A DNA stretch of 64,000 nucleotides from Vulgatibacter sp035565615 (GCA_035565615.1 DATMSB010000165.1:6358-70357); one strand, 5' to 3'; positions 43,964-53,272 are shown, counted from the first letter of the stretch. The notes: generated from the letters alone by a model not told the origin. Numbers and translations: made by a program.

Positions 43964-44767
43964 TCAGAGCTTCCGGTGCGCGAGGCTGGGCAGCTCGCGG
44001 CGCACCCGGTTGAGGATCTCGGGCGACAGCTCCGCCAGGCAGAGGCCCGGCCCTTCGGAGCATCGCGCCACCACCACGCCCCAGGGATCGACGATCATGG
44101 CGTTGCCGTAGGTGACGCGCCCGCCGCCGTGCCTGCCGCCTTGTGCCGGCGCGATCAGCCAGCAGGTGTTCTCGATGGCCCGCGCCCGCAGCAGCACCTC
44201 CCAGTGATCCTTGCCGGTGTGGAGGGTGAACGCCGAGGGCACCGCGAGGATCTCGGCGCCCGCCCCGGCGAGGGCCCGGTAGAGCTCGGGGAAGCGCAGG
44301 TCGTAGCAGATCGACATCCCGATCGCGCCCAGCGGCGTCCTCGCCACCACCACCTCTTCGCCGGCGTCGACCACGCCGCTCTCGTGGTAGCGGGCGCCGT
44401 CCGGGATCTCGACGTCGAAGAGGTGGATCTTGCGGTAGACGGCGGCGGCCTCGCCGTCCGGGCCGTAGAGGACGCTGGTGTTGTGGATGCGCCCCGGGCC
44501 GGCCCGCTCGGCGATCGACCCGGCGAGCAGCCAGCAGCTCCGCTCGCGCGCCTTGTCGGCGAAGGCGCGGAAGGTAGGGCCGTCCAGCGCCTCGGCGCCG
44601 GCCACCTTCTGCGCCTCGGGGCCCATGAAGTCCACGTTCTCGGGCAGGGCGACGAGGCGCGCGCCGCGGTCGCAGGCCGCGTCGACCAGGGCGAGGGCTT
44701 CCCGGAGGTTGGCCTCCCGATCGTCCCTCGTCTCGAGCTGCACCGCCGCCGCGACGAAGCGCTTCAT
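43964..44767 (-). CDS. Carbon-nitrogen hydrolase (Nit-type nitrilase superfamily)
   Basis: A 267-residue enzyme with the complete catalytic triad Glu43 (LPENVDF), Lys113 (YRKIHLF) and Cys154 (CYDLRFPE). It resembles NIT1/NitA branch-10 proteins, many of which hydrolyse deaminated glutathione or omega-amides for metabolite repair. The C-terminal ARAIENTCWLIAPAQGG and GNAMIVDPWG are typical. ATG 44765-44767. The downstream gap of 25 bases leads to the convergent DUF3999 gene. Substrate inferred only. Confidence 0.9.
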   Translation of the reverse strand: MKRFVAAAVQLETRDDREANLREALALVDAACDRGARLVALPENVDFMGPEAQKVAGAEALDGPTFRAFADKARERSCWLLAGSIAERAGPGRIHNTSVLYGPDGEAAAVYRKIHLFDVEIPDGARYHESGVVDAGEEVVVARTPLGAIGMSICYDLRFPELYRALAGAGAEILAVPSAFTLHTGKDHWEVLLRARAIENTCWLIAPAQGGRHGGGRVTYGNAMIVDPWGVVVARCSEGPGLCLAELSPEILNRVRRELPSLAHRKL

Positions 44768-44793
44768 GGAGACCGACGCTATCCGATGGCCGC

Positions 44794-45331
44794 TCACCGG
44801 GCCAGCGGCAGATCGAACGAGAAGGTGGCACCCTTCCCGGGCTCGCCCTCGACCCAGATGTGACCTCCGTGCGCCTCCACGATCCCCTTGGAGATGACGA
44901 GGCCGAGGCCGGTCCCCCGGTGGTCGGGGCGGTCTCGGGTCCAGTAGGGTTCGAACACGAAGGGGAGGTCCTCGGGAGCGATCCCGGGGACGTCGTCCGT
45001 CACCCGACGGACCACGAGATCGCCGGCGCGCTCCGCGCGGGCGACGACGAGGCCGCCGGGCCCCGCGAACTGCGGTCGCGACCGAGGCCCTCCGCCACCT
45101 GGACCCGGCGGAGCCCGTCCTCGAGGAGGAGGATGGAGACCGTGTCGACCGCCGGGCCCACGCCCGCAGCACCACGTCTCGCAGGAGCGCGTACTCCGAG
45201 ATGGCCTGCGCCAGGCCGTAGCCGTGCTCGAGCCGCTGCAGCGCCGTCTCCTCGATCAGGCGGCGCGACTTCGCCTCGGGCGCCACCTGGCCGTGAAGCA
45301 GGCCCTCGGAGAGGGAGCGGAGGACCGTCAC
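44794..45331 (-). pseudogene. Sensor histidine kinase, internally deleted and frameshifted
   Basis: Three pieces in the right order on the minus strand but in different frames. (1) 45331 to about 45170: MTVLRSLSEGLLHGQVAPEAK, then LEHGYGLAQAISEYALLRDVVLR, an RsbR-type N-terminal sensor helix bundle. (2) About 45160-45090: DTVSILLLEDGLRRVQVAEGL, the start of a GAF domain. (3) 45080-44794: RRVTDDVPGIAPEDLPFVFEP, TGLGLVISKGIVEAHGGHIWV and ATFSFDLPL, the C-terminal ATPase half. The histidine-phosphotransfer domain and most of GAF are missing, so kinase function is lost. Confidence 0.7.
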
Positions 45332-45367
45332 GATCGCGCCGCCACCGTCACATCGAGAGGGGGCCGG

Positions 45368-45934
45368 TCAGTGCGCGATCTCCTGATCCTCGGTCGTGGA
45401 GGTGAGCCCCGCCTCGGGATGGGAGGAGCCGGCACCCGCGAAGCGGGCGGTGGGCCTCCGCCGCCGGGGCGCTGCCTCGCGCATCCCCCGCCAGGCCGCG
45501 CCCACTCCGATCTCCCGGCGGGAGGCGACCCAGAGGCGGGCCCACGAGTTGGCGGCGACCACGGCGAAGGTGAGGTCCGCCAGCTCCTTCTCCGAGAACC
45601 ACTCCCGCGCCCGCCGATACACCTCGTCGGGGACACGGGACTGGCTCACCCGGGTCACGGCCTCGGCCCACCACAGCGCGGCCTTCTCCCGATCGGAGAA
45701 GAGATCCGTGTCGCGCCAGGACGGGATCGCCATGAGCCGCTGCACGGTCTCGCCGCGATTCCGGAGCGTCCGTGCGTGGACGTCGACGCAGTAGCCGCAG
45801 CCGTCGAGCTGCGAGGCGCGCAGCCGCACCAGCTCGACGAGGAACGGATCCAGGCCGCAGCGCTCCAGGTATCGCTCCATCTCGCGGAGCAGGCGCAAGG
45901 GCTGGGGCGCGACGCCGGCGTAGTCGATCCTCAT
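45368..45934 (-). CDS. Carboxymuconolactone decarboxylase/AhpD-family protein
   Basis: A 188-residue AhpD-fold protein. The redox motif is Cys46-x2-Cys49-x3-His53 (CGYCVDVH) after EMERYLERCGLDPFLVELV. Helices with ALWWAEAVTRVSQSRVPDE and LTFAVVAANSWARL complete the core. AhpD-like proteins reduce peroxide-scavenging partners through the CxxC pair. The C-terminal 40 residues are Arg/Ser-rich and outside the domain. ATG 45932-45934 starts MRIDYAGVAP; a longer open frame upstream is shadow sequence. Confidence 0.85.
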   Translation of the reverse strand: MRIDYAGVAPQPLRLLREMERYLERCGLDPFLVELVRLRASQLDGCGYCVDVHARTLRNRGETVQRLMAIPSWRDTDLFSDREKAALWWAEAVTRVSQSRVPDEVYRRAREWFSEKELADLTFAVVAANSWARLWVASRREIGVGAAWRGMREAAPRRRRPTARFAGAGSSHPEAGLTSTTEDQEIAH

Positions 45935-46083
45935 CGGCTGCAGCTTGGGGAGCGCGGCCCCTCGGAGCAACCGGCGCCGCCCCAAACCGGCAGCCGATCG
46001 GCCGGCGTCGGCGATCCTCCTGGACGCGGGAGGCGCCAGCGGAGGCGTGCTCGCCGGACGAGCCGAGCAAGGCGATCGACGGA

Positions 46084-46482
46084 TCAATCGAAGTCGGTGA
46101 GGTGCCGGCGCGTCCCGCCCCGGGGCGCGTCGCGCTTGCCCTGGCAGTCGATGCACCGCTCCACCCAGGGCATGGCGGCGAGCCTGCCCGGGGCGATCTC
46201 CTCCTCGCACTCGGCGCAGAGGCCGTAGTCCTCCGGGGCCTCGTCGATGCGGGCGATGGCCGCCTCGATGCGGGCGAGCTCGCCCGCCCGGCTCGCGTTG
46301 CGCTTGGAGGCGATCACCTGGAGCATCTCCGCCAGGGGCTGCTCGTCCTCGTCGCCTCCGACCGCCACCGGATCCCGGCGGACGGGGTCGACGCGCACCG
46401 CGCCGGCGCGGCGGATCTCGTCGCGCATGGCGATCAGGGCGGCGCGGTACCGGGAGAGGGATCGTGCGTCCATCGGCCGCAT
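46084..46482 (-). CDS. DksA/TraR-type zinc-finger protein
   Basis: A 132-residue protein. A coiled-coil-like N-terminal helix spans about residues 5-75 (ASKRNASRAGELARIEAAIARI), then comes the C4 zinc finger LCAECEEEIAPGRLAAMP with CIDC, the DksA signature. Some DksA-family members lack the acidic tip residues that insert into the RNA polymerase secondary channel; here the region between the helices is VGGDEDEQP, so tip acidity is present. ATG at 46482 or 46473. It abuts the MFS stop (46484), so the gene order is unusual for an operon but both read the same way. Confidence 0.85.
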   Translation of the reverse strand: MRPMDARSLSRYRAALIAMRDEIRRAGAVRVDPVRRDPVAVGGDEDEQPLAEMLQVIASKRNASRAGELARIEAAIARIDEAPEDYGLCAECEEEIAPGRLAAMPWVERCIDCQGKRDAPRGGTRRHLTDFD

Positions 46483-46483
46483 T

Positions 46484-47713
46484 CTACCGGGCGCGTCGAC
46501 GGGGCTCCACGTTCGGGAGCCCCAGCGCGATCACCCCGAGCAAGGGTAGCCAGGCGCAGAGGCGGTAGACGAACTCGATCCCGTGGCCGTCGGCGAGGCC
46601 GCCCAGGACCGCGGCACCGATCCCGCCCATGCCGAAGGCGAAGCCGAAGAACATCCCGGAGACCATCCCCACGTGCCCGGGGATCAGCTCCTGGGCGTAG
46701 ACCAGGATCGCGGAGAAGGCGGAGGAGAGGACGAGGCCGATCACCACCGTGAGCACCGCGGTCCACCCGAGGTCGGCGTATGGGAGCGCGAGGGTGAACG
46801 GCGCCACGCCCAGGACGGAGGCCCAGATCACCCACTTGCGGCCGATGCGATCGCCGATCGGCCCGCCGAGGAAGGTGCCCGCGGCCACCGCGGCGAGGAA
46901 GACGAAGAGGTGGGCCTGGGCGCTCTCCACCGAGAGGCCGAACCGCTCCATCAGGTAGAAGGTGTAGTAGCTGCTCAACGACGCCATGTAGAAGTACTTG
47001 GAGAAGAGCAGCACGCCCAGGATCGCGAGGGCGCCGATCACCCTGCCGCGCCCGAGCGAGGTCTCGCGGGGACCGGCCGGGGCGGCGACGCGGATCGGGC
47101 GGTGGTGGGCGGCGTACCAGCGGCTCACCCGGAGCAGCACCGCGATCGCCGCGAGCGACGCGAAGGAGAACCACGCCACGCTGCCGCGGCCGTGGGGCAC
47201 CACGATCCAGGCGGCGAGCAGCGGGCCGATCGCCGAGCCGGCGTTGCCCCCCACCTGGAAGATGGACTGGGCGAGGCCGTGCCTGCCCCCCGACGCCATC
47301 CGCGCCACCCGCGACGACTCGGGGTGGAACACCGAGGAGCCCACGCCGACCAGGCCCGCCGCCAGGAGCAGGATCGGGAACGTCGGCGCGACGGAGAGCA
47401 GCAGGAGCCCGCACATGCTGAAGCACATGCCGATCGGCAGCGAGTACGGCATGGGCCTGCGGTCGGTGATCGTCCCCACCACCGGCTGCAGCAGCGAGGC
47501 GGTGAGCTGGTAGGTGAGGGTGATGAGCCCCACCTGGACGAAGTCGAGGTCGAAGCTGCTCTTGAGCAGCGGGTAGATGGCGAGGAGCAGCGACTGCAGC
47601 GTGTCGTTGAGCAGGTGGGAGAAGCTGATCGCCCCCAGGACGGGGAACGACGTCCGTCCCGTCAGGAGCGCATCGTCCGGGGAGGTAGAGGAGGTCACGC
47701 TGCCAACACGCAT
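46484..47713 (-). CDS. MFS transporter, fosmidomycin-resistance (Fsr) type
   Basis: A 409-residue protein with twelve predicted helices. It has the Fsr-type opening LLNDTLQSLLLAIYPLLKSSFDL, GTITDRRPMPYSLPIGMC and GVGSSVFHPESSRVA, then FQVGGNAGSAIGPLLAAW. The HPESS and GGNAG blocks are characteristic of Fsr-like efflux proteins. ATG 47711-47713 starts MRVGSVTSS; an earlier ATG at 47749 is less likely. It probably exports a phosphonate antibiotic or another small anion, but the substrate is untested. Confidence 0.85.
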   Translation of the reverse strand: MRVGSVTSSTSPDDALLTGRTSFPVLGAISFSHLLNDTLQSLLLAIYPLLKSSFDLDFVQVGLITLTYQLTASLLQPVVGTITDRRPMPYSLPIGMCFSMCGLLLLSVAPTFPILLLAAGLVGVGSSVFHPESSRVARMASGGRHGLAQSIFQVGGNAGSAIGPLLAAWIVVPHGRGSVAWFSFASLAAIAVLLRVSRWYAAHHRPIRVAAPAGPRETSLGRGRVIGALAILGVLLFSKYFYMASLSSYYTFYLMERFGLSVESAQAHLFVFLAAVAAGTFLGGPIGDRIGRKWVIWASVLGVAPFTLALPYADLGWTAVLTVVIGLVLSSAFSAILVYAQELIPGHVGMVSGMFFGFAFGMGGIGAAVLGGLADGHGIEFVYRLCAWLPLLGVIALGLPNVEPRRRAR

Positions 47714-47809
47714 CTTGCGAACCGCTGGGCCGGGTGGCGGAGGACGCACCGGGCCCCTCGGGAGAATCCGTCTCGTCGCGTCGGAAGGGAACGGGCGGGA
47801 GGCCCCCCT

Positions 47810-49504
47810 TTACACGGCGGGCCTCCGGCGGGGAAGGGACGCCTCCAGGATCGCGGAGAGGATCACCACCACCGCGCAGCCGATCACGTTGAACCAGAGG
47901 AAGCCCAGGTCGGAGGCGAAGTAGAGCGCGGCGACGATCGACTGGGCGACGAGCGCGGCGATCAGCACCGGCGTGGCGCTCACTCGCTTCACGAAGAACC
48001 CGACCACGAAGAGGCCGAGGACGGTGCCGTAGAAGATCGAGCCGAGGATGTTCACCGCCTCGATGAGGTTGTCCACCAGGGAGGCGAAGGTGGCGAAGCC
48101 GATGGCCAGGAGCCCCCAGAACACGGTGAAGAGCTTCGACACGAGGAGCCTGCGCTCCGGACGGGGGATCCTGCCCAGGGCCCGCTCCCAGAGGTCGACG
48201 GTGCTCGTCTGGCCCAGGGCTGCGAGCTCGCTGGCGGTCGAGCTCATGGCGGCGCAGAGGATCACGGCGATGAGCAGGCCCACGAGCCCGGAGGGAAGGT
48301 AGCGCAGCACGAAGCCGAGGAAGACGTAGTCGGCGTCCTTCGTCTCCGTCCCGGGGAGGGCCCTGGCCACGAGCTCCTTCGCCTCGCCCCGGATCTCGTC
48401 CACCGCCGCGGAGGCCTCGCGCAGCCTCGCCCGCGCCGCGGCCTCGAGGGCCTCGTCGCCGCGGCTGGCCACGAAGGCGCTCGCGGCATCCCGCCGGGCG
48501 GCGAAGGCGGAGTCGTACCGCGCCTCGATCGCCTGGAGCGCGGCGCCGTGCTCCGTGGCCCGCGCCCGCTCAAGCGCCGCCTGGTTGAAGAAGATCGGCG
48601 GCTGCGTGAACAGGTAGAAGACGAAGACGAGGATGCCGATGAAGAGGATGAAGAACTGCATCGGCACCTTGAACATGCCGTTGAAGATCAGCCCCAGGCG
48701 GCTCTCCGTCACCGAGCGCCCCGAGAGGTAGCGCTGCACCTGCGACTGGTCGGTGCCGAAGTAGGAGAGCGCGAGGAAGAAGCCGCCGGTGATCCCCGAC
48801 CAGAAGTTGTAGCGGCTGCCCGGGTCCAGATCGAAGCTGATCACGTTCATGCGATCGAGGGCGCCGGCGAGGCTCACCGCCGAGGGGAGCGACACCTCGC
48901 CGGGGAGGCGCCAGACCACCACGGCGGCGGCCACCGCCATGCCCCCCATCATCACGATCATCTGCTGCTTCTGGGTCTGGCTCACCGCCTTGGTGCCGCC
49001 GGAGACCGTGTAGCCGATCACCACCACGCCGATCGCCACGATCACCCAGTCCAGGCGCCAGCCCATGATCGATGCGAGGATGATCGAGGGCGCGTAGATG
49101 GTGATGCCGGCGGCCAGGCCCCGCTGCACCAGGAAGAGCAGCGCGCCCAGGTAGCGCACCCGGTGATCGAAGCGGTGCTCCAGGTACTCGTAGGCGGTGT
49201 AGACCTTGAGCCGGTAGTAGATCGGCACGAAGACCGCGCTGATCACCACCATGGCCAGCGGCAGCCCGAAGTAGAACTGCACGAAGCGCATCCCGTCGTC
49301 GAACGCCTGGCCCGGCGTGGAGAGGAAGGTGATGGCGCTGGCCTGGGTGGCCATGATGCTGAGGCCGATGGTGGGCCACCGGAGGGTGCCGTCGCGCAGG
49401 TAGCTCTCGGCGTCGCCGCCCCGCGTCTTCCAGGCGCCGTAGACGACGATGAAACCGATGGTGAAGACGAGGACGGACCAGTCGAGGAGGGTCACGAGGC
49501 CCAC
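47810..49504 (-). CDS. Sodium:solute symporter (SSS family)
   Basis: A 564-residue symporter with about thirteen membrane helices. It carries WPTIGLSIMATQASAITFLSTPG, YTAYEYLEHRF, GGTKAVSQTQKQQM, SYFGTDQSQVQRYLSG and CAAMSSTASELAALGQTS, the sodium-site helix. A long charged loop (about residues 310-375) is helical and unlike the usual SSS length. The GTG start at 49502-49504 overlaps the preceding small membrane gene by 13 bases. It is the last gene of the bsh-type operon; it may import a sugar or thiol-related compound. Confidence 0.88.
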   Translation of the reverse strand: MGLVTLLDWSVLVFTIGFIVVYGAWKTRGGDAESYLRDGTLRWPTIGLSIMATQASAITFLSTPGQAFDDGMRFVQFYFGLPLAMVVISAVFVPIYYRLKVYTAYEYLEHRFDHRVRYLGALLFLVQRGLAAGITIYAPSIILASIMGWRLDWVIVAIGVVVIGYTVSGGTKAVSQTQKQQMIVMMGGMAVAAAVVVWRLPGEVSLPSAVSLAGALDRMNVISFDLDPGSRYNFWSGITGGFFLALSYFGTDQSQVQRYLSGRSVTESRLGLIFNGMFKVPMQFFILFIGILVFVFYLFTQPPIFFNQAALERARATEHGAALQAIEARYDSAFAARRDAASAFVASRGDEALEAAARARLREASAAVDEIRGEAKELVARALPGTETKDADYVFLGFVLRYLPSGLVGLLIAVILCAAMSSTASELAALGQTSTVDLWERALGRIPRPERRLLVSKLFTVFWGLLAIGFATFASLVDNLIEAVNILGSIFYGTVLGLFVVGFFVKRVSATPVLIAALVAQSIVAALYFASDLGFLWFNVIGCAVVVILSAILEASLPRRRPAV

Positions 49505-49671
49505 CTCGTAAGCGCCCAGAAGAGGATCGCGGTGGCGGCCAGCTCGCCGATCACCAGGGCGTAGACGTTGCGCCAGGTGCCGAGGAAGGGGGGTGGCGCG
49601 TCCACCGCGTCGCGGGCCGGCTCGGCGGGCGCCGCCGCCTGGGGCTGGATCGCGAGGTTCTCGTCGCTCAA
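49492..49671 (-). CDS. Short single-helix membrane protein in the bsh operon
   Basis: A 59-residue protein. Residues 1-30 are polar and Ala/Pro-rich (SDENLAIQPQAAAPAEPA); residues 35-56 form one membrane helix (NVYALVIGELAATAILFWALT). A TTG start overlaps the stop of the PIG-L gene as TTGA, and its own stop overlaps the SSS gene start by 13 bases. This tight packing argues that it is a real gene. It may be a small partner of the symporter, as small subunits accompany some SSS and related carriers. No family known to me. Confidence 0.6.
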   Translation of the reverse strand: MSDENLAIQPQAAAPAEPARDAVDAPPPFLGTWRNVYALVIGELAATAILFWALTRWAS

Positions 49672-52118
49672 GGCCTGGACACCAGGTTGGAGAAGAGTCG
49701 ATAGGCGCCGGGGACGCCGGCGCGGAGCTGCCGGAAGAAGGCGAGGCCGGTGTAGACGTAACGGCCCTTCCCCACCGTCGCCACCAGCGTCCCTCCCTCC
49801 TGCGGATCCTCGCCGGGATCCCGCGCGCGCAGGAGCGGTCGGTACCGCGGATCCCACCTCGACGCGAAGTAGAGCCCCCGCTCCTGGACCCAGCCCTCGA
49901 AGTCGGCGGGCCCGATGAGGTTGGGCGCTCGGAGGAGGGGATCCCGCTCGTCCACCGGGATCATCTCCGCCGTCTCGTCGGTGATCCGCCCCGGGCCGAT
50001 CTCGAGGGGGTACGGCCCCACCGGCACCTCGAGGGGCGACCAGCGGCTCACCGTGACGTACTGGACCACGACCACGCCGCCGCGCTCCGCGTACGCCATC
50101 AGCCGGTCGTGGTTGGCCACCACCGCCGGCCGGGTGTTGTAGGCGCGGATCCCCACCACGATGGCGGCGAAGCGATCGAGATCCCCGGTGCGGAGCTGCT
50201 CGTCGTCGAGGGTCTCCACCCGGGCGCCCACGTGGGCGAGGTCCTCGGCGATCGAGTCGCCGGAGCCCTGCACGTAGCCGATCCGCCCCCGGGGCAGCTC
50301 GAGGCGCAGCGGCGCGATCCGCAGCGAGGCGGGCTGCAGCACCGTCTGCACCGGGATGTGGGGGTGGTCGATCGTGTCCTCCCGCCACGACCACGCCTTG
50401 CCGTCGACCTCCACCTCCGGCTCCACGCGGATCGCCTCGGCGTCCTCTGGTGCCGTCACCTCGAAGCGGATCGTGGTCTCGTCGCCCGCGCGGGCGAGGG
50501 CCACCTCCTGCACCTTCGGCTCCGACCTCCACCCGCGCGGCAGGGGGAGGCGAACCTCTCCGCGGACGCCGTCTCTGCCCGCCCGGACCCGGAGCGCCAC
50601 CGGGCCCGCCTGGCCGTTGGGGACCATCACCGCGTCGCGGGTGGGCGTCACGGTGATCGGCGGGACCACCAGGAACGGGCGGACCCGCTCGCCGTGGACG
50701 CGGTCGGTCCAGGCGAGGACCAGAGGTGCGTCCACGCGCAGCTCCCGGCCCTCGACCTCCAGCTCCGCCCGCACCACCAGCGCCGCGGGGCCGCGGGGGG
50801 CGCCGGCGAGCCGGGGATCCTCGGCGTGGAACCGGCCCGCCGCGGGCGGGCGCGCCAGCCAGTAGGGCGCGGACGGCCTCGCGCCCGCGGGAACGCGCAC
50901 CTTCTGCCGGTAGAGCTTCCTGTCCTCCAGCCCCAGCGGCACGCCCGGCTCGATCGCCGCGCCGCCCGGAAACTCGATCCGCCGCAGGGAGACCTGCGCC
51001 GGGCGCCTCGCCAGGATCTCGAGCTCCAGCTCGATCTCGCTCCCCGGCGCGGCGAAGGGGCGAGGGGCGGTGGCGCGCACCCACACCCCCGCGACGGCGG
51101 CGATCATCTCGTCCGCGGCGGCGGCCGCGTCGTCCCTGCGGATGGACGGGGGCAGGGCCGAAAGGGCCTCCCGGGCGCGGAGCAGGTGGGGCAGCGCGCC
51201 CTCCGGCCGATCCCGCTCGAGCCCCCGGCGGGCGGCGGCGAGGGCCTCGTCCACGGCGGCGCCCTCGGCGCCGAAGCGCTCCTGCCACGTGGACGCGACG
51301 CCCTCGAGGAGGTCCTCCTTCGGCGCGCTCCCGGACACGGGGACGAAGCGCTCGATCAGGCTCCCCCGCTGGCCGGCGATCCCGAAGCCCTGGCTCTTGT
51401 GCTGGCTGCGCGAGTGCGCGGCGAGTTCGGCCCAGCCCATGCCGAGGCGGGGATCGAAGCCGCCCACGTTCACCACGAGGGCGCCCTCGGGGTTCGCGCC
51501 GCTCCAGGGCGTCACGTTGTGGACCAGGCGCGTGGCCTTCCAGGCGGGGAGCTTCTGCTCGGGGAAGCGCGCCGGATCGGCGGCGGCGGCGAAGGCCTCC
51601 CGGGCCAGGATCGCCGAGGCGGTGTGGTGCCCGTGGTTGGGCGGGTTCTCGTCGAAGCGGGTGACGATCACGTCGGGCTGGAACGAGCGGATCACCCGGA
51701 CCACGTCGCCGAGCGCCTCTTCCTTCCCCCAGATCTCCAGGGTCTCCGCCGCGCTCTTCGAGTAGCCGAAGTCCCGCACCTGGGTGAAGAACTGCAGGGC
51801 GCCGTCGAGGCGCCTCGCGGCGAGGAGCTCCTCGGTGCGGATCACGTCGAGGAGCGTCCCCTGCTCGGTGCCGATGAGGTTCTGCCCGCCTCCGCCCCGC
51901 GTCATCGAGAGGTACGCCGCGTGCACGTGGCGGTGGTTGGCGAGCCAGGCCAGGAGGCGGGTGTTCTCGTCGTCCGGATGGGCGGCCACGTAGAGCACGC
52001 GGGCGGTGGACGCGAGGCGATCGAGGGCGTGGGCGAGCTCACCCGGATGCATGTCGGGCTCCATGGCACGGGAGGAGAGGGGGGCGAGAAGCAGCAGCGC
52101 CGCAGCGAGGGTTCTCAT
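49668..52118 (-). CDS. Large exported PIG-L (LmbE-like) deacetylase
   Basis: An 816-residue protein. A signal peptide (MRTLAAALLLLAPLSSRA) precedes a PIG-L domain at residues 40-290. The metal and catalytic motif is AAHPDDENTR (His47, Asp49-50) with a second site NPPNHGHHTAS. The remainder is a long beta-rich region with a helical linker (about 300-330) and a final Rossmann-like or glutaminase-like domain (GVVVVQYVTVSRWSPL). PIG-L enzymes deacetylate N-acetylglucosaminyl groups, as BshB does in bacillithiol synthesis, but BshB is cytoplasmic and about 230 residues; this one looks periplasmic. ATGA overlap with bshA. Confidence 0.85.
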   Translation of the reverse strand: MRTLAAALLLLAPLSSRAMEPDMHPGELAHALDRLASTARVLYVAAHPDDENTRLLAWLANHRHVHAAYLSMTRGGGGQNLIGTEQGTLLDVIRTEELLAARRLDGALQFFTQVRDFGYSKSAAETLEIWGKEEALGDVVRVIRSFQPDVIVTRFDENPPNHGHHTASAILAREAFAAAADPARFPEQKLPAWKATRLVHNVTPWSGANPEGALVVNVGGFDPRLGMGWAELAAHSRSQHKSQGFGIAGQRGSLIERFVPVSGSAPKEDLLEGVASTWQERFGAEGAAVDEALAAARRGLERDRPEGALPHLLRAREALSALPPSIRRDDAAAAADEMIAAVAGVWVRATAPRPFAAPGSEIELELEILARRPAQVSLRRIEFPGGAAIEPGVPLGLEDRKLYRQKVRVPAGARPSAPYWLARPPAAGRFHAEDPRLAGAPRGPAALVVRAELEVEGRELRVDAPLVLAWTDRVHGERVRPFLVVPPITVTPTRDAVMVPNGQAGPVALRVRAGRDGVRGEVRLPLPRGWRSEPKVQEVALARAGDETTIRFEVTAPEDAEAIRVEPEVEVDGKAWSWREDTIDHPHIPVQTVLQPASLRIAPLRLELPRGRIGYVQGSGDSIAEDLAHVGARVETLDDEQLRTGDLDRFAAIVVGIRAYNTRPAVVANHDRLMAYAERGGVVVVQYVTVSRWSPLEVPVGPYPLEIGPGRITDETAEMIPVDERDPLLRAPNLIGPADFEGWVQERGLYFASRWDPRYRPLLRARDPGEDPQEGGTLVATVGKGRYVYTGLAFFRQLRAGVPGAYRLFSNLVSRP

Positions 52119-53272
52119 TCTTGCTCCGCGCGGGAGGCGAGGATCCTCCGGTAGAAGGCGAGGTAGCGATCGAGGGCCAGGTCCCGGCGGAACCGGTCGA
52201 GGGCGCGGGCGCGGGCGGCGGCGCCGAGCCGATCCCGGGCCCCCGGCGTGGCGAGGGTGGCCACGATGCGCGCCGCGAGGGCGTCGGCGTCGAAGGGATC
52301 CACGAGGGCGCCGACGTCGGGCGGCACCACCTCGTCGAGGCCGCCGACGCGGTACCCGAAGACCGGCACGCCGCAGGCGAGCGCTTCGAGGGCGGCGAGG
52401 CCGAAGCTCTCGCTCTCGCTGGGGAGGAGGAAGGCGTCGGCGTGGCGCAGCTCCTCCACGAAGGCGGTGCCCTGCGGGCCGAGGAACCGGACGCTCCCGC
52501 ACAGGCCGAGCTCGTGCACCCGCGCCTCCACCCGCTCGCGATCGGGGCCGTCGCCGACGAGGACGAGGCGGGCGGGGAGGTGCCGGCGGACCCTCGCGAG
52601 GATCTCGGGGAGATCCGGGGTCCGCTTCACCGTCCGGAAGTTGGAGACGTGGAAGAGGATCGGGCCGCTCCCTCCTTCCGGAAAGAGCCGCAGCAGCCGC
52701 GAGGGATCGCGCGCTCGCGGCGGCGAGAAGCGCTCGGTGTCGACGAAGTTGGCGATGATCTCCACGTCGGCCTCGATCCCGAGGCGATCGCGGGCCTCCT
52801 GGCGCAGCCACGCGGAGGGCGCGACGATCCCGTCGGACGCCGCCACCGCGGCGGCCGTGATCGCCCGTAGGCGGGGATCGGATCCGGTGCGGTTGACGTC
52901 GGTCCCGTGGAGGGAGGTGACGAGCGGCGGCGCGCCGGGACCGAGGAAGGCGCGGGCGAGGGCGCCGCACGCGGCGTGGGGCACGGCGTAGTGCACGTGG
53001 AGGAGGTCGAGCCGATGCGCCCGGGCCACCTCGAGGATCTTCGACGCGAGCGCCGATTCGTAGGGCGCGTGCTCGAAGAGCGGGTAGTCGGGGACGTCGG
53101 CCACGTGCACCGCGAGCTGCGGCGGCGTCGACTCGAGGCGGCCGGGCCGCGCCGAGGAGACGAGGTGGACCCGATGCCCCCGCTCGGCGAGGCCCATCGC
53201 GAGCTCGGTGGCGACGACGCCGCTCCCGCCCAGGCTGGGGAAGCAGACCATGCCGATCGTGAGGGGGTTCAA
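52115..53272 (-). CDS. bshA: N-acetyl-alpha-D-glucosaminyl L-malate synthase
   Basis: A 385-residue GT4 glycosyltransferase closely matching BshA: PLTIGMVCFPSLGGSGVVAT, PYESALASKILEVARAHRLDLLHVHYAVPHA, LVTSLHGTDVNRTGSDP, the donor-binding SNFRTVKRT and SESESFGLAALEALACGVPV. It transfers GlcNAc from UDP-GlcNAc to L-malate, the first bacillithiol step. TTG start 53270-53272 overlaps the bshC stop (TTGA); this spelling of a coupled start recurs in the operon. Its stop overlaps the PIG-L start by four bases. The GlcNAc-malate specificity is inferred from the match and from bshC. Confidence 0.88.
   Translation of the reverse strand: MNPLTIGMVCFPSLGGSGVVATELAMGLAERGHRVHLVSSARPGRLESTPPQLAVHVADVPDYPLFEHAPYESALASKILEVARAHRLDLLHVHYAVPHAACGALARAFLGPGAPPLVTSLHGTDVNRTGSDPRLRAITAAAVAASDGIVAPSAWLRQEARDRLGIEADVEIIANFVDTERFSPPRARDPSRLLRLFPEGGSGPILFHVSNFRTVKRTPDLPEILARVRRHLPARLVLVGDGPDRERVEARVHELGLCGSVRFLGPQGTAFVEELRHADAFLLPSESESFGLAALEALACGVPVFGYRVGGLDEVVPPDVGALVDPFDADALAARIVATLATPGARDRLGAAARARALDRFRRDLALDRYLAFYRRILASRAEQE

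Noticed and set aside
46583..49564. A 993-codon plus-strand frame antisense to the Fsr and SSS transporters
   Set aside because: Low-complexity His/Arg/Glu-rich shadow; both minus-strand genes have clear membrane-transporter motifs.
49668..52118. Calling the PIG-L protein BshB
   Set aside because: The motif and operon fit, but a signal peptide and 816-residue length do not match cytoplasmic BshB (about 230 residues), so only the family is assigned.
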